From Pseudomonadota bacterium (lineage in GTDB: Bacteria > Pseudomonadota > Gammaproteobacteria > Steroidobacterales > Steroidobacteraceae): a DNA stretch of 64,000 nt. The DNA lies in contig JANXUT010000055.1 in assembly GCA_025356075.1 (NCBI GenBank), positions 186,001-250,000 of the forward strand, given 5' to 3'. The position numbers were made by a program, and so were the translations under genes. Shown piece by piece: positions 49,976 through 60,122 of the stretch (its first letter is position 1; each line of letters starts with the position of its first letter). The notes under the pieces were generated by a model. The model did no database searches. It was given only the letters and a program-made list of their open reading frames with translations, and had not been told where the DNA came from.

Positions 49976-50764
49976 GTGCGCTACGAAAATATCCTCCTCG
50001 ACGTCACGGCCGGCATCGCCCGCCTCACCCTCAACCGGCCGGACAAGCTCAACAGCTTTACCGCCGCGATGCACGTGGAGGTCAAGGATGCGCTCGGGCG
50101 CCTGGCACCTGAGGGCGCGCGCGTCCTCGTGCTCACGGGTGCCGGGCGGGGCTTCTGCGCGGGGCAGGACCTTGGCGATCGCGCGGTCGCGCCCGGTGGC
50201 ACGGGGGCCGACCTCGGTGAGTCGATCGAGAAGAACTACAAGCCCCTCGTGCTTGCGCTGAGTGCGCTGCCGATGCCCGTGATCGCGGCGGTCAATGGCG
50301 TCGCCGCCGGGGCGGGCGCCAACATCGCGCTCGCCTGCGACATCGTCATCGCGGCGCGCTCGGCCTCGTTCATCCAGTCCTTCGTGAAGCTCGGGCTCGT
50401 GCCCGATTGCGGCGGCACGTGGCTTCTGCCCCGCCTCGTCGGCAACGCCCGGGCGCTCGGCCTCACGCTCCTTGGCGACAAGCTGCCGGCCGAGCAGGCG
50501 GCGGCGTGGGGGCTCATCTGGCGCTGCGTCGAGGATACCGAGCTGGCGACTGTCGTCGATGCGCTCGCGACCCAGTTCGCCTCGGCCCCGACCCGCGGAC
50601 TCGCCGCGACCCGCACCGCGATCCGCGACGGCTGGGGGTCGACGCTCGAGGGGGCGCTCAACCGCGAACGCGACCTGCAGCGTGAACTCGGCCGGTCGCA
50701 GGACTACGCCGAGGGTGTGGCCGCGTTCGCCGCGAAGCGCGCGCCCAGATTCACCGGCAGCTGA
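49976..50764 (+). CDS. paaG: Oxepin-forming isomerase PaaG (enoyl-CoA hydratase family)
   Basis: A 262-residue crotonase-fold enzyme. It follows E. coli PaaG closely: LTLNRPDKLNSF, LTGAGRGFCAGQDLGDRAV, AAVNGVAAGAGANIALACDI, KLGLVPDCGGTWLLPRLVG with the catalytic Asp, and the C-terminal GRSQDYAEGVAAFAAKRAP. It converts the ring 1,2-epoxide to an oxepin-CoA and later isomerises an enoyl-CoA intermediate. GTG 49976 (VRYENILLDV) gives the family N-terminus and lies 28 bp after paaE. Confidence 0.94.
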   Translation: MRYENILLDVTAGIARLTLNRPDKLNSFTAAMHVEVKDALGRLAPEGARVLVLTGAGRGFCAGQDLGDRAVAPGGTGADLGESIEKNYKPLVLALSALPMPVIAAVNGVAAGAGANIALACDIVIAARSASFIQSFVKLGLVPDCGGTWLLPRLVGNARALGLTLLGDKLPAEQAAAWGLIWRCVEDTELATVVDALATQFASAPTRGLAATRTAIRDGWGSTLEGALNRERDLQRELGRSQDYAEGVAAFAAKRAPRFTGS

Positions 50765-50791
50765 GACGGCCCGGCGGCCGACGGAGCGAAA

Positions 50792-51229
50792 GTGACCGAC
50801 ACCACCGATGCGGCGGGTGAGAAGGCCGCGCGCGCACTCTATGCGACCGACAAGGCCTCGCAGGCACTCGGCATGCGCCTCGTAAGCGCCGCTGCCGGAA
50901 CCGCCACGGTCACGATGACGGTCCGCGCCGACATGACCAACGGCCACGGCATCTGCCACGGCGGATTCATTTTCGCGCTCGCCGACAGCGCGTTCGCCTT
51001 CGCCTGCAACAGCCACGGGCTCCCGACGGTCGCCGCCGGCGTCACGGTCGACTTCGTCGCGCCCGCGAGGGTGGGCGATGAGCTGACGGTGACGGCGCGG
51101 GAGCAGTGGCTCGGCGGCCGCACGGGCCTTTATGAGATGACGGTGACCGGCCAGGGTGGCAAGGTGCTCGCCTTCGTGCGCGGACGCTCGCATCGCCTCG
51201 GCTGCCCGCCGGCCCAACCGGAATCGTAA
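50792..51229 (+). CDS. paaI: Hydroxyphenylacetyl-CoA thioesterase PaaI
   Basis: A 145-residue hotdog-fold thioesterase. The active-site segment [20 protein letters not shown], and ACNSHG after it, are the PaaI signature; [20 protein letters not shown] and [23 protein letters not shown] complete the fold. PaaI releases CoA from dead-end ring-hydroxylated phenylacetyl-CoA products, protecting the CoA pool. The GTG start lies 27 bp after paaG. Confidence 0.93.
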   Translation: MTDTTDAAGEKAARALYATDKASQALGMRLVSAAAGTATVTMTVRADMTNGHGICHGGFIFALADSAFAFACNSHGLPTVAAGVTVDFVAPARVGDELTVTAREQWLGGRTGLYEMTVTGQGGKVLAFVRGRSHRLGCPPAQPES

Positions 51230-51243
51230 GAGGATCCCTCGAC

Positions 51244-52446
51244 ATGCGCGACGCGTTCATTTGTGATGCCATCCGCACGCCGGTGGGCCGCTACGGCGGG
51301 GCGCTCGCCGCCGTGCGGCCGGATGACCTCGCGGCGGTGCCGCTGCGCGCGCTGGCGAGCCGCAACCCCGGTCTCGACCTCGCGGCGATCGACGATGTCG
51401 TGCTCGGCTGCGCCAACCAGGCGGGTGAGGACAATCGCAACGTCGCGCGGATGGCGCTCCTCCTGGCCGGGTTCCCGGAATCGGTGCCCGGCGCGACGGT
51501 CAACCGCCTGTGCGGATCGGGACTCGATGCGCTCGCAATCGCCGCGCGGATGATTCGCAGTGGTGAGGCGGAGATCGTCATCGCCGGCGGTGTCGAGAGC
51601 ATGAGCCGGGCGCCCTACGTCGTGTCGAAGTCGACCACCGCCTTCGCGCGCGACGCGCAGATGTTCGACACGACCATCGGCTGGCGCTTCGTCAACCCGA
51701 TCATGAAGAAGCAGTACGGCATCGACTCGATGCCCGAGACGGCCGAGAACGTCGCGGCCGAGTTTCGGATCAGCCGCGAGGACCAGGACCGCTTTGCGCT
51801 TCGCAGCCAGGAGCGCGCGCTTGCGGCGCAGGCGGCCGGCGTGTTCGACGCGGAAATCGTGGCGGTCACGGTGGCGGCGAAGAAGGGCGAAAGCGCGGCG
51901 GTGACGCGCGATGAGCATCCGCGCGCCACCAGCCTCGAGGCGCTCGCCAAGCTCGGCACGCCGTTTCGCGACGGCGGCAGCGTCACGGCGGGCAACGCCT
52001 CCGGCGTCAACGATGGCGCCGCCGCGATCCTCGTCGCGAGCGCGGATGCCGCGCGCCTCTATGGCCTCACGACCCGCGCGCGGATCGCCGGCGCCGCCGT
52101 CGCCGGCGTCGCGGCCCGAGTCATGGGAATGGGCCCCGTGCCTGCGACGCGCAAGCTGCTTGCGCGCCTCGGCTGGACGCTGCCGGGGCTCGACGTGGTC
52201 GAGCTCAACGAAGCATTCGCCGCGCAGGCGCTCGCGGTGCTTCGCGAGCTCGGCCTCGCGGACGATGCGGCCCACGTCAATCCGAATGGCGGGGCGATTG
52301 CGCTCGGCCACCCGCTCGGTGCGAGCGGCGCGAGGCTCGCGACGACGGCGCTCAACCAGTTGACACGAAGCGGCGGCCGGCGCGCGCTCTGCACGATGTG
52401 CATCGGCGTCGGCCAGGGCATCGCCCTCGCGCTCGAGCGCACTTGA
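51244..52446 (+). CDS. paaJ: 3-oxoadipyl-CoA / 3-oxo-5,6-dehydrosuberyl-CoA thiolase PaaJ
   Basis: A 400-residue thiolase. The acyl-accepting Cys lies in [19 protein letters not shown], the catalytic His in [13 protein letters not shown], and the second Cys in [12 protein letters not shown]. The N-terminus [18 protein letters not shown] and [17 protein letters not shown] are typical of the PaaJ/PcaF branch. It performs both thiolytic steps of the phenylacetate pathway, giving acetyl-CoA and succinyl-CoA. It lies 14 bp after paaI, and the next gene starts directly after its stop. Confidence 0.94.
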   Translation: MRDAFICDAIRTPVGRYGGALAAVRPDDLAAVPLRALASRNPGLDLAAIDDVVLGCANQAGEDNRNVARMALLLAGFPESVPGATVNRLCGSGLDALAIAARMIRSGEAEIVIAGGVESMSRAPYVVSKSTTAFARDAQMFDTTIGWRFVNPIMKKQYGIDSMPETAENVAAEFRISREDQDRFALRSQERALAAQAAGVFDAEIVAVTVAAKKGESAAVTRDEHPRATSLEALAKLGTPFRDGGSVTAGNASGVNDGAAAILVASADAARLYGLTTRARIAGAAVAGVAARVMGMGPVPATRKLLARLGWTLPGLDVVELNEAFAAQALAVLRELGLADDAAHVNPNGGAIALGHPLGASGARLATTALNQLTRSGGRRALCTMCIGVGQGIALALERT

Positions 52447-54585
52447 GTGGCTAGCGAGGCGCCGGCCCCGAGCCTGGTTGGGTCCCGCACCGAGGACGGC
52501 GTCGCGGTCCTCACGATAGCGAACCCGCCGGTCAACGCGCTTGCGCAGCCGGTGCGAGCAGCGCTACTCGCGGCCGTGCTCGCCGCCGAGGCGGATCCCG
52601 CCATCCGCGCGCTCCTCATCATCGGCTCCGGCAAGCAGTTCGTCGCCGGTGCCGACATCCGCGAATTCGACGCCCCGCCCCGCGTGCCGCTCCTTAACGA
52701 CGTGCTGCTCAAGGTCGAGGCCGCAACGAAGCCCGTGATCGCGGTGCTGAACGGCACTGCGCTCGGTGGCGGCCTCGAACTGGCGCTCGCGTGCCACTAC
52801 CGCTGCGCCAGCGGCGCCGCGACGCTCGGCCTGCCTGAGGTGAAGCTCGGCCTGCTGCCGGGCGCGGGCGGCACCCAGCGCCTGCCCCGCCTCGTCGGCG
52901 CCGCGGCCGCGCTCGAGCTGATGCTCGGCGGCGTACCGATCGCGGCCACGCGTGCGCGTGACCTTGGGATCGTCGACCGGCTGCTCGGTGGCAGTGATGC
53001 ACTCGCCGGCGGGCTCGCCTACGCGCGCGAACTCGTTGCGGCCAAGGCCGCGCCGCGTCGGCTGCGCGACGAACGCGTTGCGGCGGATGGCCTCGAGCCC
53101 GGATTCTTCGCCGCCAGGCGTCTTGAGGCCGTGCGCGCGCTGCCCGGGCTGCTCGCGCCCGGCTACATCGTCGAGTGCGTGGAGGCGGCCGTGCAGCAGC
53201 CGTTCGAGGCGGCGCTTGCGCTGTCGCGCCGGCGGTTCGAAGAATGCCGCGAGTCGGTCGCCTCGAGGAGCCTGCGGCATCTCTTCTTCGCCGAGCGGCC
53301 CTCCTCGGGCGCGAGCGCCGGGGCGCTTGTGGTCAAGCAGGTCGCCGTCATCGGCGCAGGCACGATGGGTGCGGGGATCGCGATTTCGCTCGCGACCTCG
53401 GGTCACGCGGTCGTGCTGATCGATCCTTCAGAAGCGGCGGTGGCCGCCGGAGCCGAGCGCATCGCAGCGACGATCGAGGCCGCCGTTGCCAAGGGACGGC
53501 TCGCGAGCGCCGCCGGTGCCGAGGCGATCGCGCGCGTGACGACGGCGGCGACGCTCGAGGCCGCGGCGGGCGCGGATCTCGTTATCGAGGCCGTCTTCGA
53601 GAGCATGGCCGTGAAGCGCGAGGTCTTCGCAACCCTCGATCGGGTGTGCGGCCCGAGCGTGGTGCTCGCCACCAACACCTCGACGCTCGATGTCGACGAG
53701 ATCGCCTCGGCCACCCGCCGCCCGGGTGCGGTGGTCGGCATGCATTTCTTTAGTCCCGCCAACATCATGCGGCTCGTCGAGATCGTCCGCGGCCGGGCTA
53801 GCACGCCCGCGGTCATGGCGACGGCGCTTGCCGTCGCGCGGCGGATGGGAAAGCTCGGCATCGTCGTCGGCAACGGCTTCGGCTTCGTCGGCAACCGCAT
53901 GCTGTACGCATACGGGCGCGAGAACCAGCTGATGCTGCTCGAAGGCGCGACTCCCGCCGCGATCGACGCGGCGCTCAAGTCCTTCGGCATGGCGATGGGC
54001 CCGAATGCGGTCGGCGACCTCGCGGGCCTTGATATCGGCTATCGCGTGCGGCGCGAGCGCAAGGACCGGCCCACCGACCCGCGTTACTACCGCGTCGCGG
54101 ACCTGCTCGTCGAGGCGGGGCGCCTTGGCCAAAAGAATGGCCGCGGCGCCTATCGCTACGAGCCGGGATCGCGCGAGCCGCTGCCGGACCCGGCGGTCGA
54201 GGCACTGATCCTTGCCGAGGCCGCGCGCCTTGGCATCGTCCGCCGCGAGGTCGCGGCGGAGGAGATCGTCGCGCGCTGCACCTTTGCGCTCATCAACGAA
54301 GGCGCGCGACTCCTCGAGGAGGGCATCGCGCTCTCGGCCGCCGACGTCGACGCGATCTGGTGCAATGGCTACGGCTTCCCGCGCCTGCGCGGCGGACCGA
54401 TGTTCTACGCGGGCAGCATCGGGCTCGCGGCCGTGCTCGCGGGCATCGAAGGCTTCCGGCGCACGCACGGGCCCGACTGGACGCCGGCGGGGCTGCTCGC
54501 CGAGCTCGCCGCCGGTGGGCTTTCGTTCGAGGACTGGGATCGGCGCCGGTCGGCGACCGCCGCCGGACAGGGAGTGGTGCGATGA
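52447..54585 (+). CDS. Fused enoyl-CoA hydratase / 3-hydroxyacyl-CoA dehydrogenase
   Basis: A 712-residue multifunctional enzyme. An N-terminal crotonase domain (about 1-200) has [13 protein letters not shown] and the hydratase glutamates in [20 protein letters not shown]. The NAD-binding dehydrogenase part begins near residue 298 with [20 protein letters not shown], with the catalytic His in [19 protein letters not shown]. Two 3HCDH C-terminal domains follow. It is FadB/FadJ-like in layout, but its place between paaJ and paaZ suggests it supplies the hydratase and dehydrogenase steps usually done by PaaF and PaaH. GTG 52447 directly follows the paaJ stop, and the paaZ start overlaps its end. 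Confidence 0.9.
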   Translation: MASEAPAPSLVGSRTEDGVAVLTIANPPVNALAQPVRAALLAAVLAAEADPAIRALLIIGSGKQFVAGADIREFDAPPRVPLLNDVLLKVEAATKPVIAVLNGTALGGGLELALACHYRCASGAATLGLPEVKLGLLPGAGGTQRLPRLVGAAAALELMLGGVPIAATRARDLGIVDRLLGGSDALAGGLAYARELVAAKAAPRRLRDERVAADGLEPGFFAARRLEAVRALPGLLAPGYIVECVEAAVQQPFEAALALSRRRFEECRESVASRSLRHLFFAERPSSGASAGALVVKQVAVIGAGTMGAGIAISLATSGHAVVLIDPSEAAVAAGAERIAATIEAAVAKGRLASAAGAEAIARVTTAATLEAAAGADLVIEAVFESMAVKREVFATLDRVCGPSVVLATNTSTLDVDEIASATRRPGAVVGMHFFSPANIMRLVEIVRGRASTPAVMATALAVARRMGKLGIVVGNGFGFVGNRMLYAYGRENQLMLLEGATPAAIDAALKSFGMAMGPNAVGDLAGLDIGYRVRRERKDRPTDPRYYRVADLLVEAGRLGQKNGRGAYRYEPGSREPLPDPAVEALILAEAARLGIVRREVAAEEIVARCTFALINEGARLLEEGIALSAADVDAIWCNGYGFPRLRGGPMFYAGSIGLAAVLAGIEGFRRTHGPDWTPAGLLAELAAGGLSFEDWDRRRSATAAGQGVVR

Positions 54586-56633
54586 AGCTCAAGAGCTACG
54601 TCCTCGGGCGCTGGGTCGAGGGCGCCGGGGAGGGTGTCGCGCTCAAGGACGCAACGACCGGTGCCGTCGTCGGCCGCGCCTCGAGCGCAGGCCTCGATTT
54701 CAAGGCAGTGCTCGCGCACGCGCGCGGCGTCGGCGGCCCGGCGCTCCGGGCCCTCACCTTCCACCAGCGCGCGGCCAGGCTCCGTGCACTGGGCAAGCGC
54801 CTCGCCGAGTTCAAGGACGAGTTCTACGCGCTCTCCTACCAGAGCGGCGCCACCAAGGCCGATTCGTGGGTCGACATCGATGGCGGCATCGGCACGATGC
54901 TCGGCTTCGCGAGCAAGGGCAGCCGCGAGCTTCCCGACAGCCACGTGTTCGTCGACGGCGAGGTCGAGCCGCTCTCCAAGGGCGGCACGTTCATCGGCCA
55001 GCACGTCTGCGTGCCGCTCGAGGGCGCGGCGATCCACATCAATGCGTTCAACTTCCCCGTCTGGGGCATGCTCGAGAAGCTGGCGCCGACGCTGCTCGCG
55101 GGGGTACCCGCGATCGTGAAGCCAGCGACCTCGACCTCGTACCTGACCGAGGCGGTCGTGAAGCGCATCATCGAATCGGGCCTCCTGCCGGAGGGCGCGC
55201 TGCAGCTCGTCTGCGGCAGCCTCGGCAATCTATTCGACCACCTCACCTGCCAGGACGCGGTCTCCTTCACGGGCTCGGCCGCGACCGCGCGCGACCTCAA
55301 GTCCCATCCGGTCATCGTCCGCGAGGCGGTGCGGTTCCTCGCCGAGACCGACTCGCTCAACTGCGCGGTGCTTGCGCCCGACGTGACGCCCGACATGCCG
55401 GAGTTTGGCCTGTTCGTGCGCGAGGTCGTGCGCGAGATGACCGTCAAGGCGGGCCAGAAGTGCACGGCGATCCGGCGCGCGCTCGTGCCGCGCGCGCAGC
55501 TCGATGCGATCGTCCCGGCGCTCAAGGTGGCGCTCGCGGAGGTGACGCTCGGCGACCCGCGCTCGCCCGCCTCGCGCATGGGGCCGCTCGCGAGCCTCGA
55601 GCAGCGAGCGGAGGTGCTCGCACGCATCGCGGAGCTTCGCGCCGAGACGACGCTCGTGAGTGGCGACCCGGCCGTCGCGAGCGGCGATGCCAGCCTCGCG
55701 GCCGGTGCCTTCCTCGCCCCCGTGCTCCTCCTCTGCAGTCAGCCCGCGCGCGCGCGCGCGGTGCACGAGGTCGAGGCGTTTGGCCCGGTCGCGACGCTGA
55801 TGCCCTACGCGGACGTGGAGGAGGCCATCGCGCTCGCACGGCTCGGCGGCGGCAGCCTCGTCGCCTCGGTGTTCACGGCCGACAGCGCGCTCGCCGCGCG
55901 CTTCGTGCTCGGCCTCGCCCCGTACCACGGCCGCATCCTCGTCGTCGATCGCAACTGCGCGAAGGAATCGACCGGCCACGGCGCGCCGCTGGCGCCGCTC
56001 GTGCACGGCGGCCCCGGCCGCGCCGGCGGTGGCGAAGAGATGGGTGGGATGCGCGGCGTGATGCACTACCTGCAGCGCGTGGCGCTGCAAGGCTCGCCCG
56101 CCACGATCGCGGCGGTGACGGGTCGCTGGGTGCGGGGCGCCATCGAGCTCGCCCCCGGCCGGCACCCGTTTCGCATTCCCTTCGGCGAACTCAAGGTCGG
56201 GCATACCCTCAAGTCCGCCGAGCGGCTCGTCACGATCGCCGACATCGAGGCGTTCGCGGCACTCTCGGGCGATCATTTCTATGCGCACATGAGCGAGACC
56301 GAGGCCGCCCGCAATCCGCTCTTCGGCGGGCGGGTGGCGCACGGCTATTTCCTCATCTCGGCGGCGGCTGGATTGTTCGTCGACCCGGCCTACGGCCCGG
56401 TGCTCGGCAACTACGGGCTCGAGCACCTTCGCTTCGTGAAGCCGGTGAAGCCGGGCGACAGCATCAAGGTGCGCGTGACCTGCAAGGAAAAGGCGCTCAG
56501 GCCCGACAAGGGTTGGGGCGAGGTGACCTGGGATGTCGAGATGACGAACCAGGCGGGCGAGACCGTCGCCGCCTACGACGTGCTGACGATGGTGAGCGTG
56601 CATGCGATCCCGGACGCGGCGCCCCGCGCCTGA
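54582..56633 (+). CDS. paaZ: Bifunctional ring-opening hydrolase/aldehyde dehydrogenase PaaZ
   Basis: A 683-residue fusion. Residues 1 to about 520 are an aldehyde dehydrogenase with general base Glu255 (RFLAETDS) and nucleophile Cys294 (GQKCTAIRR). Residues from about 545 form a MaoC-like hydratase domain with the Asp/His pair in [20 protein letters not shown] and [19 protein letters not shown]. It hydrolyses oxepin-CoA and oxidises the resulting aldehyde to 3-oxo-5,6-dehydrosuberyl-CoA. ATG 54582 overlaps the stop of the preceding gene (ATGA). The length matches known PaaZ. Confidence 0.95.
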   Translation: MKLKSYVLGRWVEGAGEGVALKDATTGAVVGRASSAGLDFKAVLAHARGVGGPALRALTFHQRAARLRALGKRLAEFKDEFYALSYQSGATKADSWVDIDGGIGTMLGFASKGSRELPDSHVFVDGEVEPLSKGGTFIGQHVCVPLEGAAIHINAFNFPVWGMLEKLAPTLLAGVPAIVKPATSTSYLTEAVVKRIIESGLLPEGALQLVCGSLGNLFDHLTCQDAVSFTGSAATARDLKSHPVIVREAVRFLAETDSLNCAVLAPDVTPDMPEFGLFVREVVREMTVKAGQKCTAIRRALVPRAQLDAIVPALKVALAEVTLGDPRSPASRMGPLASLEQRAEVLARIAELRAETTLVSGDPAVASGDASLAAGAFLAPVLLLCSQPARARAVHEVEAFGPVATLMPYADVEEAIALARLGGGSLVASVFTADSALAARFVLGLAPYHGRILVVDRNCAKESTGHGAPLAPLVHGGPGRAGGGEEMGGMRGVMHYLQRVALQGSPATIAAVTGRWVRGAIELAPGRHPFRIPFGELKVGHTLKSAERLVTIADIEAFAALSGDHFYAHMSETEAARNPLFGGRVAHGYFLISAAAGLFVDPAYGPVLGNYGLEHLRFVKPVKPGDSIKVRVTCKEKALRPDKGWGEVTWDVEMTNQAGETVAAYDVLTMVSVHAIPDAAPRA

Positions 56634-56649
56634 GATCGAAGGAGCTTCC

Positions 56650-57471
56650 GTGGCCATTCAAGTTGCCGAGTACCGCCAGTCCTTCGGCAGCCTCGCCTTC
56701 GAGGAGCCCGAGGCCGGCATCCTCGAGATTGTCATCGGCAACGAGGCGCGCCTGAACGCGGCCGATGCGGCGACGCATCGCGACCTCGCGCAAGTGTGGC
56801 GCACGATCGACACCGATGGCGCGGTGCGCGTGGTGCTCGTGCGCGGTGCGGGCGCCAACTTCTCCTCGGGCGGGGATTTCGGGCTCATCGAACGGATGAT
56901 CGAGGACGAGGCCACGCTGATCCGGGTCTGGAAGGAAGCCTCCGACTTGGTCTACAACCTCATCAACTGCTCGAAGCCCGTCGTCTCCGCGATCCGCGGC
57001 ACGGCGGTCGGCGCGGGACTCGCGGTTGCGCTCCTCGCGGACGTCTCGGTCGCGGCCAAGGACGCGCGATTGCTCGACGGGCATACGCGCTTAGGCGTCG
57101 CGGCGGGCGACCACGCGATCATCATCTGGCCGCTCCTCTGCGGGCTCGCGAAGGCGCGCTACCACCTGCTGACCAACAAGCCGCTGTCGGGCGCGGAGGC
57201 CGAGCGCATCGGGCTCGTGGGCGTGTGCGTCGAGGACGCCGCCGTGCTCGAGACGGCGTGGGAAGTCTGCCGCAACCTCGCCAAGGGCAGCGCGAGCGCC
57301 ATCAGGTTCACCAAGCACGCGCTCAACAACTGGCTGAGGATGGCGGGACCGAGCTTCGATGCCTCGCTCGCGTTCGAATTCCTCGGGTTTCGCCTGAGCG
57401 ATGCGCGCGAGGGACTCGCGGCGGTCCGCGCGAAGCGCGCCGCCGATTTCAAGGGCCCGGGGCCCGGCTGA
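56650..57471 (+). CDS. Enoyl-CoA hydratase/isomerase family protein within the paa cluster
   Basis: A 273-residue crotonase-fold protein. The oxyanion-hole segments [20 protein letters not shown] and [20 protein letters not shown] are clear. The catalytic stretch reads [23 protein letters not shown], a subfamily pattern with Asp in place of the paired glutamates of canonical hydratases. It could be a hydratase acting on 2,3-dehydroadipyl-CoA (a PaaF role) or an isomerase; the sequence does not decide. GTG 56650 lies 16 bp after paaZ and paaK follows after 20 bp, so it is part of the operon. Confidence 0.87.
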   Translation: MAIQVAEYRQSFGSLAFEEPEAGILEIVIGNEARLNAADAATHRDLAQVWRTIDTDGAVRVVLVRGAGANFSSGGDFGLIERMIEDEATLIRVWKEASDLVYNLINCSKPVVSAIRGTAVGAGLAVALLADVSVAAKDARLLDGHTRLGVAAGDHAIIIWPLLCGLAKARYHLLTNKPLSGAEAERIGLVGVCVEDAAVLETAWEVCRNLAKGSASAIRFTKHALNNWLRMAGPSFDASLAFEFLGFRLSDAREGLAAVRAKRAADFKGPGPG

Positions 57472-57491
57472 GACGGGCGGGAGGCGCGAGG

Positions 57492-58805
57492 ATGACCGAG
57501 GGACGGACGGCGCCGCGGGTGGGTCTCGATGCGATCGAGACGGCGAGTCGCGATGAGCTTGAGGCGCTGCAATTGCAGCGCCTCAAGTGGTCGCTCGCGC
57601 ACGCTTACGCGAACGTCGCGCACTACCGCGCCGCGTTCGACGCCGCCGGCGTGCATCCCGCCGACCTGCGCTCGCTTGCCGACCTCGCGGCCTACCCGTT
57701 CCTCGTCAAGAACGACCTGCGCGAGCACTATCCGTTCGGTCTCTTCGCCGTGCCTCGCGAGAAGGTCGTGCGCATCCACGCATCGAGTGGCAGGACCGGC
57801 AAGCCGACCGTCGTCGGGTACACGCGGGCCGACATCGATACCTGGGCCGGACTCGTCGCCCGCTCGATCCACGCCGCGGGCGGGCGGCCCGGGCAGATCG
57901 TGCACATCGCCTACGGTTACGGACTGTTCACCGGCGGCCTCGGCGCGCACTACGGCGCGGAGCGCTTAGGGCTCAGCGTCGTGCCGATATCGGGCGGCCA
58001 GACCGAAAAGCAGGTGCAGCTGATCCAGGACTTTCGCCCCGACATCATCATGGTGACGCCCTCGTACATGCTCACCATCGCCGAGGAGTTCGAGCGCCAG
58101 GGGCTCGATTGCGCGGCGTCATCGCTCAGGACCGGGATATTCGGGGCGGAGCCGTGGAGCGACACGCTGCGTAAGGAGATCGAGCGGCGCGCGGGCCTCG
58201 ATGCCGTCGATATCTACGGCCTTTCGGAGGTTATGGGACCGGGCGTTGCGAGCGAGTGCGTCGAGTCGAAGGACGGCCCGGTCGTGTGGGAGGATCACTT
58301 CTACGCCGAGATCGTGGACCCCGCGACCGGTGCGGTGCTGCCCGATGGCGAGGAAGGTGAACTCGTGCTCACCTCGCTCACGAAGGAGGCGCTGCCGGTC
58401 ATCCGCTACCGGACGCGCGACCGGACGCGCCTCTTGCCACCGACCTCGCGCGGCATGCGCAGGCTCGGCCGGATCAACGGCCGCACCGACGACATGCTGA
58501 TCATCCGCGGCGTCAACGTGTTCCCGAGCCAGATCGAGGAGCTGATTTTGAAGGACGGCGCGTTCCTGCCGCTTTACCTGCTCGAGGTGACGCGCGAGGG
58601 CCACCTCGATTCGATGACCGTCCACGTCGAGTGGCCGGCCACCGCCGCGTCCGATGGCGCCGCGCGCGCAGCCGCCGCGAACCGGCTCGTGAAGCACATC
58701 AAGGGGAGTGTCGGCATCTCTGTGCGCGTCGTGGTCGGCGACCCGCTGACGCTCGATCGCTCGGCCGGCAAGGCCCGGCGGGTGCTCGATCGCCGCCCGC
58801 GATGA
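57492..58805 (+). CDS. paaK: Phenylacetate-CoA ligase PaaK
   Basis: A 437-residue AMP-forming ligase. The ATP-binding loop is ASSGRTGKPTVVGYT, followed by YGYGLFTGGLGAHYGAERLG, PSYMLTIAEEFERQG, YGLSEVMGPGVASEC and the hinge RTDDMLIIRGVNVFPSQIEE. The C-terminal GSVGISVRVV and SAGKARRVLDRRP carry the final catalytic Lys. All are PaaK hallmarks. It activates phenylacetate to phenylacetyl-CoA, the entry step and the source of the PaaX inducer. ATG 57492 is preceded by gcgaggatg, which gives a weak ribosome-binding site. Confidence 0.95.
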   Translation: MTEGRTAPRVGLDAIETASRDELEALQLQRLKWSLAHAYANVAHYRAAFDAAGVHPADLRSLADLAAYPFLVKNDLREHYPFGLFAVPREKVVRIHASSGRTGKPTVVGYTRADIDTWAGLVARSIHAAGGRPGQIVHIAYGYGLFTGGLGAHYGAERLGLSVVPISGGQTEKQVQLIQDFRPDIIMVTPSYMLTIAEEFERQGLDCAASSLRTGIFGAEPWSDTLRKEIERRAGLDAVDIYGLSEVMGPGVASECVESKDGPVVWEDHFYAEIVDPATGAVLPDGEEGELVLTSLTKEALPVIRYRTRDRTRLLPPTSRGMRRLGRINGRTDDMLIIRGVNVFPSQIEELILKDGAFLPLYLLEVTREGHLDSMTVHVEWPATAASDGAARAAAANRLVKHIKGSVGISVRVVVGDPLTLDRSAGKARRVLDRRPR

Positions 58806-58952
58806 GCGTGCCGCTCGCGCGATTGACTCGGCGGGTCCGAAGGCCCTACCGTTCGGCGTTCCGCCCGGCAGTGCCTCTGTGGCAGGAGTCCCGATGATCG
58901 ATTCGAGGTTGAGTCAGGCAGCGATGCGAAGCCCGCGACGGCCGGCCGCGTG

Positions 58953-59492
58953 ATGGACCCGGACGTCGGCGCATTGATCGTCGCCGCCTTCGCGCTCCTC
59001 TTTGCGAGCGCGAGCTGGCATAAGTGGCGCGCGCCGGCGGAGTTTGAATCGGTGCTGCTGAACTACCGCCTCATCCCGGCCGGGCTGAGCCCCGCGCTCA
59101 AGCTGCTCATCCCTTCGCTCGAACTCGGTCTCGCGATCGGGCTGCTGGTGCCTGCGGCGCGCAGCGCGGCGGCGCTCGCCGGCATCGTCCTCCTCGCAGG
59201 CTACGCGGCCGCGATCGCGATCAATCTCAGGCGCAATCGCCGTGACCTCGATTGCGGCTGCGGTGCACGGCGCGACCGGCGGCCAATCGCGCCGTGGATG
59301 GTCGGGCGCAACGTGCTGCTCGCCTCTGTCCTCGCGCTTGCACTCGTGCCCGTCGCGCCGCGCGAGCTTGGGGCCATCGATGCGCTCACGATCGGCGGTG
59401 GCGTGGCGATCCTTGCGCTTCTCTACCTCGCCACCGACCAGCTGCTCGGCCAGGTGGCGCCGCGCGCCGCGGCGCTCAGGAGGCCCGCGTGA
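58953..59492 (+). CDS. mauE: MauE-like membrane protein (DoxX-related)
   Basis: A 179-residue protein with four or five membrane helices (VGALIVAAFALLFASASWHKW; LLIPSLELGLAIGLLVPAA; AAALAGIVLLAGYAAAIAI; LLASVLALALVPVA). The cytoplasm-facing NLRRNRRDLDCGCGARRDR contains the Cys-Gly-Cys motif of MauE. MauE with MauD matures the small subunit of tryptophan tryptophylquinone (TTQ) amine dehydrogenases, forming its many disulfides. The next gene is mauD-like and overlaps by four bases. No dehydrogenase subunit gene is near. Confidence 0.8.
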   Translation: MDPDVGALIVAAFALLFASASWHKWRAPAEFESVLLNYRLIPAGLSPALKLLIPSLELGLAIGLLVPAARSAAALAGIVLLAGYAAAIAINLRRNRRDLDCGCGARRDRRPIAPWMVGRNVLLASVLALALVPVAPRELGAIDALTIGGGVAILALLYLATDQLLGQVAPRAAALRRPA

Positions 59493-60094
59493 CCGCGCTC
59501 GTCGTCGCCAACGCGATCCTGTGGGTGCTCGTGATCGTGCTCGCGGTCGTGGTCGTAGCGCTGGTGCGCCAGGTCGGGGTGCTGCACGAGCGGATCGCGC
59601 CGGCGGGCGCGCTCATGCTCGCGAAGGGCCTCAAGATCGGCGAGCTCGCGCCGGCGCTCACCGTCACCGATCTCAACGATCGCGCGCTCACGCTCGGCGG
59701 TGCGCGTGCGGATGGCCTGAGCACGCTCGTCATGTTCGTCTCGCCGACCTGCCCCGTCTGCAAGACGCTGCTGCCCGTCTTGACGACGAGCCGCCGCTCC
59801 GAGGCGGCGTGGCTCGAGATCACGCTCGCAAGCGATGGTGACCTCGCGGAGCAGCGCGCATTCATCGAGAGCCACGGCCTCGGGGCATTTCGCTACGTGG
59901 TCTCGGCGCCGCTCGGCATGGCCTACCAGGTGAGCCGGCTGCCGTTCGCGGTGCTCATCGATGCCGAGGGCGTGCTCCGGGCCCGCGGCCTCATCAATTC
60001 GCGCGAGCACCTCGAGAGCCTGTTCGAGGCGAAGCGGCTCGGCGTCGCCTCGCTGCAGGACTACCTGGAGGACGCGGCACGCCGTCCCGGCTGA
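59489..60094 (+). CDS. mauD: MauD-like thioredoxin-fold protein
   Basis: A 201-residue membrane-anchored thioredoxin-like protein. An N-terminal helix (VVANAILWVLVIVLAVVVVAL) is followed by a periplasmic domain with GLKIGELAPALTVTDLNDRAL and the redox motif CPVC in FVSPTCPVCKTLLPVL. The cis-proline region is SRLPFAVLIDAEGVLRARG. The order and overlap with mauE, and the segments GLINSREHLESLFEA, match MauD. It would act in disulfide formation or isomerisation of a periplasmic enzyme. The stop is followed by a strong hairpin. Confidence 0.85.
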   Translation: MTALVVANAILWVLVIVLAVVVVALVRQVGVLHERIAPAGALMLAKGLKIGELAPALTVTDLNDRALTLGGARADGLSTLVMFVSPTCPVCKTLLPVLTTSRRSEAAWLEITLASDGDLAEQRAFIESHGLGAFRYVVSAPLGMAYQVSRLPFAVLIDAEGVLRARGLINSREHLESLFEAKRLGVASLQDYLEDAARRPG

Positions 60095-60097
60095 ATC

Positions 60098-60115
60098 GCG
60101 CCGCCAAGGCGGCGC
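60098..60115. terminator. GC-rich hairpin between convergent genes, terminator candidate
   Basis: gcgccgcc and ggcggcgc form a perfect 8-base stem around a two-base centre in the 28 bp between the mauD-like and DUF2461 stops. There is no T-run on either side, so it may act as a bidirectional attenuating hairpin rather than a classical intrinsic terminator. Confidence 0.5.
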
Positions 60116-60122
60116 GGGCCCC

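Noticed and set aside
55747-55761. Alternating GC run (possible Z-DNA or simple repeat)
   Set aside because: It is short and lies in the paaZ coding sequence, where it simply encodes Ala/Arg residues; nothing suggests a separate function.
54212-56755. 847-residue plus-strand frame overlapping paaZ
   Set aside because: It is extremely rich in arginine with no family motif, and lies out of frame over the clear paaZ gene.
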